NCBI GenBank assembly: GCA_003542385.1
Contig: DPKT01000060.1
Span: 1-18,423, forward strand
DNA from: Desulfomicrobium sp.
Lineage (GTDB): Bacteria; Desulfobacterota; Desulfovibrionia; Desulfovibrionales; Desulfomicrobiaceae
Reading direction: 5' to 3'
Length of the DNA stretch: 18,423 nucleotides
Shown here: piece by piece, positions 16,162 through 18,423 of the stretch
Numbering within the stretch: position 1 is the first letter of the stretch
Layout: the number at the start of each line of letters is the position of its first letter
Notes under the pieces: model-generated
The model's database searches: none
What the model was told of the DNA's origin: nothing
The model's input: only the letters and a program-made list of their open reading frames with translations
Position numbers and translations under genes: made by a program

Positions 16162-16773
16162 TCAGATCTTCTGCTCGACCAGCTGGAAACAGGGGATGCA
16201 CAGCGTGGCGCCGGCGAAACGCCGCGTGCGCGACTCCATGGTCTTCTCCCCGCAATGGTCGCAGGCCAGGCTCTGCAGGATCTTCGGGGGGCGGGGGGCG
16301 CCCTTCTCCACGGGCGTGACGACAAACATCTCGTCAAGGGGCAGCTCCATGAACCTCCGCTGCAGACCGGAACGCAGTTCCGCCATTCGCCGGCGGTCTT
16401 CGTCCGTGGCCGTGCCGTCGCCGCTCCTGCGCATCAGTTCGGCCATCTCGTCGTCCATTCCCCCGCGGGCCGCCGGATTGAGCAGGGCACGGAAGCCCCT
16501 GCCGCTTTCGCGCCGGAAGAAGGAGAAGGCCATCTTGCCGTGATCTCGGTGGATGAGGTTGCCCTTGCCCATGGTCGCGCCAGTCAGAAACTGGATGGCG
16601 TCCACACCGCACATGTCGGTCTCGACCACGGCCACGATCTCGGAATCCGTGGGGTTGTCCAGCTCGCGCAGGGCCAGTTCGGCGGCGCGGATACCGATGG
16701 CCAGGCCGGGGCAGCTGTGGCCGTGAAAGGCGATGGTGGCGTCGATGCGCTCCCGGGGAAACTGACAGGACAT
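16162..16773 (-). CDS. FmdE family protein with C-terminal zinc ribbon
   Basis: The 203-residue cytoplasmic protein belongs to the FmdE family, named after a gene next to molybdenum formylmethanofuran dehydrogenase in methanogens. Residues 12-28 hold the signature ATIAFHGHSCPGLAIGI with His17, His19 and Cys21, and residues 51-74 hold ETDMCGVDAIQFLTGATMGK with Cys55, a second conserved block. The middle is helical, and the C-terminus is a zinc-ribbon: C-D-H-C (171, 174) and C-I-P-C (192, 195). The family is thought to bind metal, but its role is not settled. GAGGAG (16786-16781) supports the start and overlaps the stop of the ATPase gene, so the two are translationally coupled. In this setting it may accept, sense or insert the metal imported by the transporter. 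That role is inferred from context. Confidence 0.9.
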   Translation of the reverse strand: MSCQFPRERIDATIAFHGHSCPGLAIGIRAAELALRELDNPTDSEIVAVVETDMCGVDAIQFLTGATMGKGNLIHRDHGKMAFSFFRRESGRGFRALLNPAARGGMDDEMAELMRRSGDGTATDEDRRRMAELRSGLQRRFMELPLDEMFVVTPVEKGAPRPPKILQSLACDHCGEKTMESRTRRFAGATLCIPCFQLVEQKI

Positions 16774-16784
16774 GATTTCTCTCC

Positions 16785-17540
16785 TCAGGTTGTGGGAATG
16801 ACGACGGGCTGGCCGTCGAGATGGTGGATGGAGACCGGCAGCCCGTAGACGTCGCTGATGACGTCGGCGGTCACGCCGGCGACAGGGGTCATGGCGTGGA
16901 TGCTCCCGCCCTTGAGAAAAACGGCCTTGTCGGCATGGCGCAGGGCCATGTTCAGGTCGTGCATGCTCATGACCGCGGCGATGCGGTGCTCGTCCACCAC
17001 CCTGCGGACGAGGGACATGATCTCGACCTGGTTCTTGAGGTCCAGGGCGCTGGTCGGTTCGTCCAGAAGCAGCAGAGACGGCTCCTGGACCAGGGCCCTG
17101 GCGATGCAGACCTTCTGCAGCTCCCCGCCGCTCAGGGTGTCGATGTTGCGCATGGCCATGGACGACAGGCCCAGGGTATGGATGACCGCCTCGGTCTTAC
17201 CCAGATCGTCCTCGCTGGTGCGCCATCGGATGTGCGGGGCGCGGCCCATGAGCACCGCGTCGAAGACCGTCAGCCGCGAGGTTTCGCTTTTCTGGGATAC
17301 ATAGGCCACGTCCCTGGCGATTTCGGATGGGGACAGATTCAAAATGTCGCGATCCTCCACCAGCACGGAGCCTCCCCCAGGGCGAAGGATGGCGTTCATG
17401 CACTTGAGGAGCGTGGTCTTGCCCACCCCGTTGGGCCCGAGAATGGCCAGCATTTCGCCTCGGTCCAGACGGAAATCCACATCGCGCAGCACCGGGTGCC
17501 CGTTGTAGGAAAAACGGACGCCGCACACGGAAAGCATCAT
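16785..17540 (-). CDS. ABC transporter ATP-binding protein, FecE/BtuD type
   Basis: This 251-residue ATPase powers a type II importer for iron-siderophores, heme, cobalamin or similar ligands. It has Walker A GPNGVGKTT (residues 35-43), the Q-loop AYVSQKSE, signature LSGGELQKVCIARAL, Walker B LLLLDEPTSALD and the H-loop MSMHDLNMALRHADK. The lengthened end (DVISDVYGLPVSIHHLDGQP) is typical of the FecE family. The start ATG at 17540 overlaps the permease stop in an ATGA arrangement, so the two are coupled; a second ATG follows directly at 17537. The stop overlaps the ribosome site of fmdE. Substrate is set by the binding protein and receptor, not by this subunit. Confidence 0.93.
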   Translation of the reverse strand: MMLSVCGVRFSYNGHPVLRDVDFRLDRGEMLAILGPNGVGKTTLLKCMNAILRPGGGSVLVEDRDILNLSPSEIARDVAYVSQKSETSRLTVFDAVLMGRAPHIRWRTSEDDLGKTEAVIHTLGLSSMAMRNIDTLSGGELQKVCIARALVQEPSLLLLDEPTSALDLKNQVEIMSLVRRVVDEHRIAAVMSMHDLNMALRHADKAVFLKGGSIHAMTPVAGVTADVISDVYGLPVSIHHLDGQPVVIPTT

Positions 17541-18423
17541 GCCCGCTTCCCCCTGACGATGAGATACAGGAAGGTGGGCGCCCCCAGGAACGCCGTCAGC
17601 ACGGACACGGGCAGGAGGTGCGGCGCCAGAATCAGGCGGGCCGCGGTGTCCGAGGCCAGGAGCAGCAGAGCCCCGCCGACCAGGGATGCCGGCAGGAGAA
17701 AACGGTGGTCCGCGCCGATGATGCGTCGGAACATGTGCGGCACCACCAGGCCGACAAAGCCGATGATGCCCAGAAAGGCGATGAGCACGGCCGTGACCAG
17801 ACTGGACAGGAGCATGCCGACGATGCGCACCCGCTCCACGCGCACCCCGAGCCCCTTGGCCGTCTCGTCGCCCGCGTCCATGGCGTTGTAGTTCCAGCTC
17901 TTGGCCCAGAAATAGAAAAAGCCGGGCCCTACGACCGCGGTCATGAGCCCCAGTTCACCCCAGGTGGCCCGGGCCGTGTCCCCGAAGGTCCAGAAAACCA
18001 TGGCCGCGAGCTGAACGTCGGTGGCGAAATACTGCAGGAACAGGGTCGCGGCCGTGAACAATGCCCCCAGGGCCACGCCGGTCAGGACCATGGTCTCCGG
18101 CCTGGCTCCGCGCAGGCGGGAGATGGCCACGATGACGCCCGACGCCAGGAGACTTGCCGCGAAGGCGGCCAGGGTGGTCACGTAAGGATTGGTGATGGTC
18201 ACGGCGGTCCGCCCGGAGGTCATGAGCCCCGAGCCCAGAGCCATGACGGCGAATGCCGCCCCAAAGGCCGCGGCGTGGGAGATGCCCAGAGTGAAGGGCG
18301 AGCCCAGGGGGTTGCGCAGGATGGCCTGCATGACCGCCCCGGACACTGCCAGCCCGCCGCCGGCGACCATGGCCGCCAGGGCCTGGGGCAGGCGGATGCC
18401 GCGCACGATGACGTCGGCGCGGG
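17537..18423 (-). CDS. FecCD/BtuC-type ABC transporter permease, 5' end cut by the window edge
   Basis: The frame stays open to the right edge, so the start lies outside; about 295 residues are seen and roughly 50-70 N-terminal residues should be missing. Family marks are clear: IRLPQALAAMVAGGGLAVSG, MQAILRNPLGSPFTLGISHA, a central LTGVALGALFTAAT segment, LGVRVERVRIVGMLLSSLVT, and IGFVGLVVPHMFRRIIGADH followed by LLLASDTAARLIL. The many hydrophobic helices fit the 10-helix BtuC/FhuB fold, and the GLVVPHMFR loop contacts the ATPase. The protein forms the inner-membrane channel for a chelate or corrinoid. The stop overlaps the ATPase start by four bases. The periplasmic binding protein that must complete the system is not in the window and probably lies upstream, past 18423. 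Confidence 0.94.
   Translation of the reverse strand, partial: RADVIVRGIRLPQALAAMVAGGGLAVSGAVMQAILRNPLGSPFTLGISHAAAFGAAFAVMALGSGLMTSGRTAVTITNPYVTTLAAFAASLLASGVIVAISRLRGARPETMVLTGVALGALFTAATLFLQYFATDVQLAAMVFWTFGDTARATWGELGLMTAVVGPGFFYFWAKSWNYNAMDAGDETAKGLGVRVERVRIVGMLLSSLVTAVLIAFLGIIGFVGLVVPHMFRRIIGADHRFLLPASLVGGALLLLASDTAARLILAPHLLPVSVLTAFLGAPTFLYLIVRGKRA

Overview
The window is a dense, GC-rich bacterial chromosome segment (third codon positions are mostly G or C) that looks like a member of the Desulfovibrionales or a close relative. This placement is inferred from gene content, not proven: a flagellar fliJ gene beside an MgtE_N/MotE-type protein and truA, a fused FAD plus Fe-S D-lactate dehydrogenase, an anaerobe-type nitronate monooxygenase with extra cysteines, and an FmdE protein tied to a FecCD-type transporter. 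No rRNA, tRNA, CRISPR array, transposase, integrase or phage gene was seen. No gene-free stretch exceeds about 240 bases.

Layout. (1) Bases 2-178 are the 3' end of a probable cobS (cobalamin) gene. (2) 383-1474 is a flavin-dependent nitronate monooxygenase, closed by a strong terminator. (3) 1556-4250 is a flagellum-associated run: fliJ, a MotE-like protein overlapping it by 80 bases, truA, and an unusual protein with a flagellin-like core. (4) 4387-5818 holds two exported proteins, a small outer-membrane barrel distantly like PagL and a DUF4197 protein. (5) Reverse-strand manB (phosphomannomutase) meets them convergently at a shared hairpin. (6) A lone MFS exporter follows at 7497-8705. (7) 8902-11715 is the large respiratory D-lactate dehydrogenase, with its own AT-rich palindromic operator candidate and a 14-bp-stem terminator. 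(8) 11922-13733 has an exported TlpA-like thioredoxin, an exported 1-Cys peroxiredoxin and a nitroreductase. (9) 13798-18423 (reverse strand) is a metal or metallophore uptake locus: FecCD permease (cut by the window edge), FecE-type ATPase and FmdE in one tightly packed operon, then a terminator, then a TonB-dependent receptor with its own AT-rich leader.

How they may work together. The last block is the most coherent candidate system. The receptor would bring a chelate across the outer membrane, the ABC transporter would carry it across the inner membrane, and FmdE, with a His/Cys site and a C-terminal Cys4 zinc-ribbon, could be the cytoplasmic acceptor of the metal. The substrate cannot be read from sequence. 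The thioredoxin/peroxiredoxin pair looks like a periplasmic peroxide-defence couple. Two AT-rich dyads, one before the lactate dehydrogenase (7-1-7) and one before the TonB receptor (6-1-6), have the geometry of Fur-superfamily boxes, hinting at metal or redox control of both loci.
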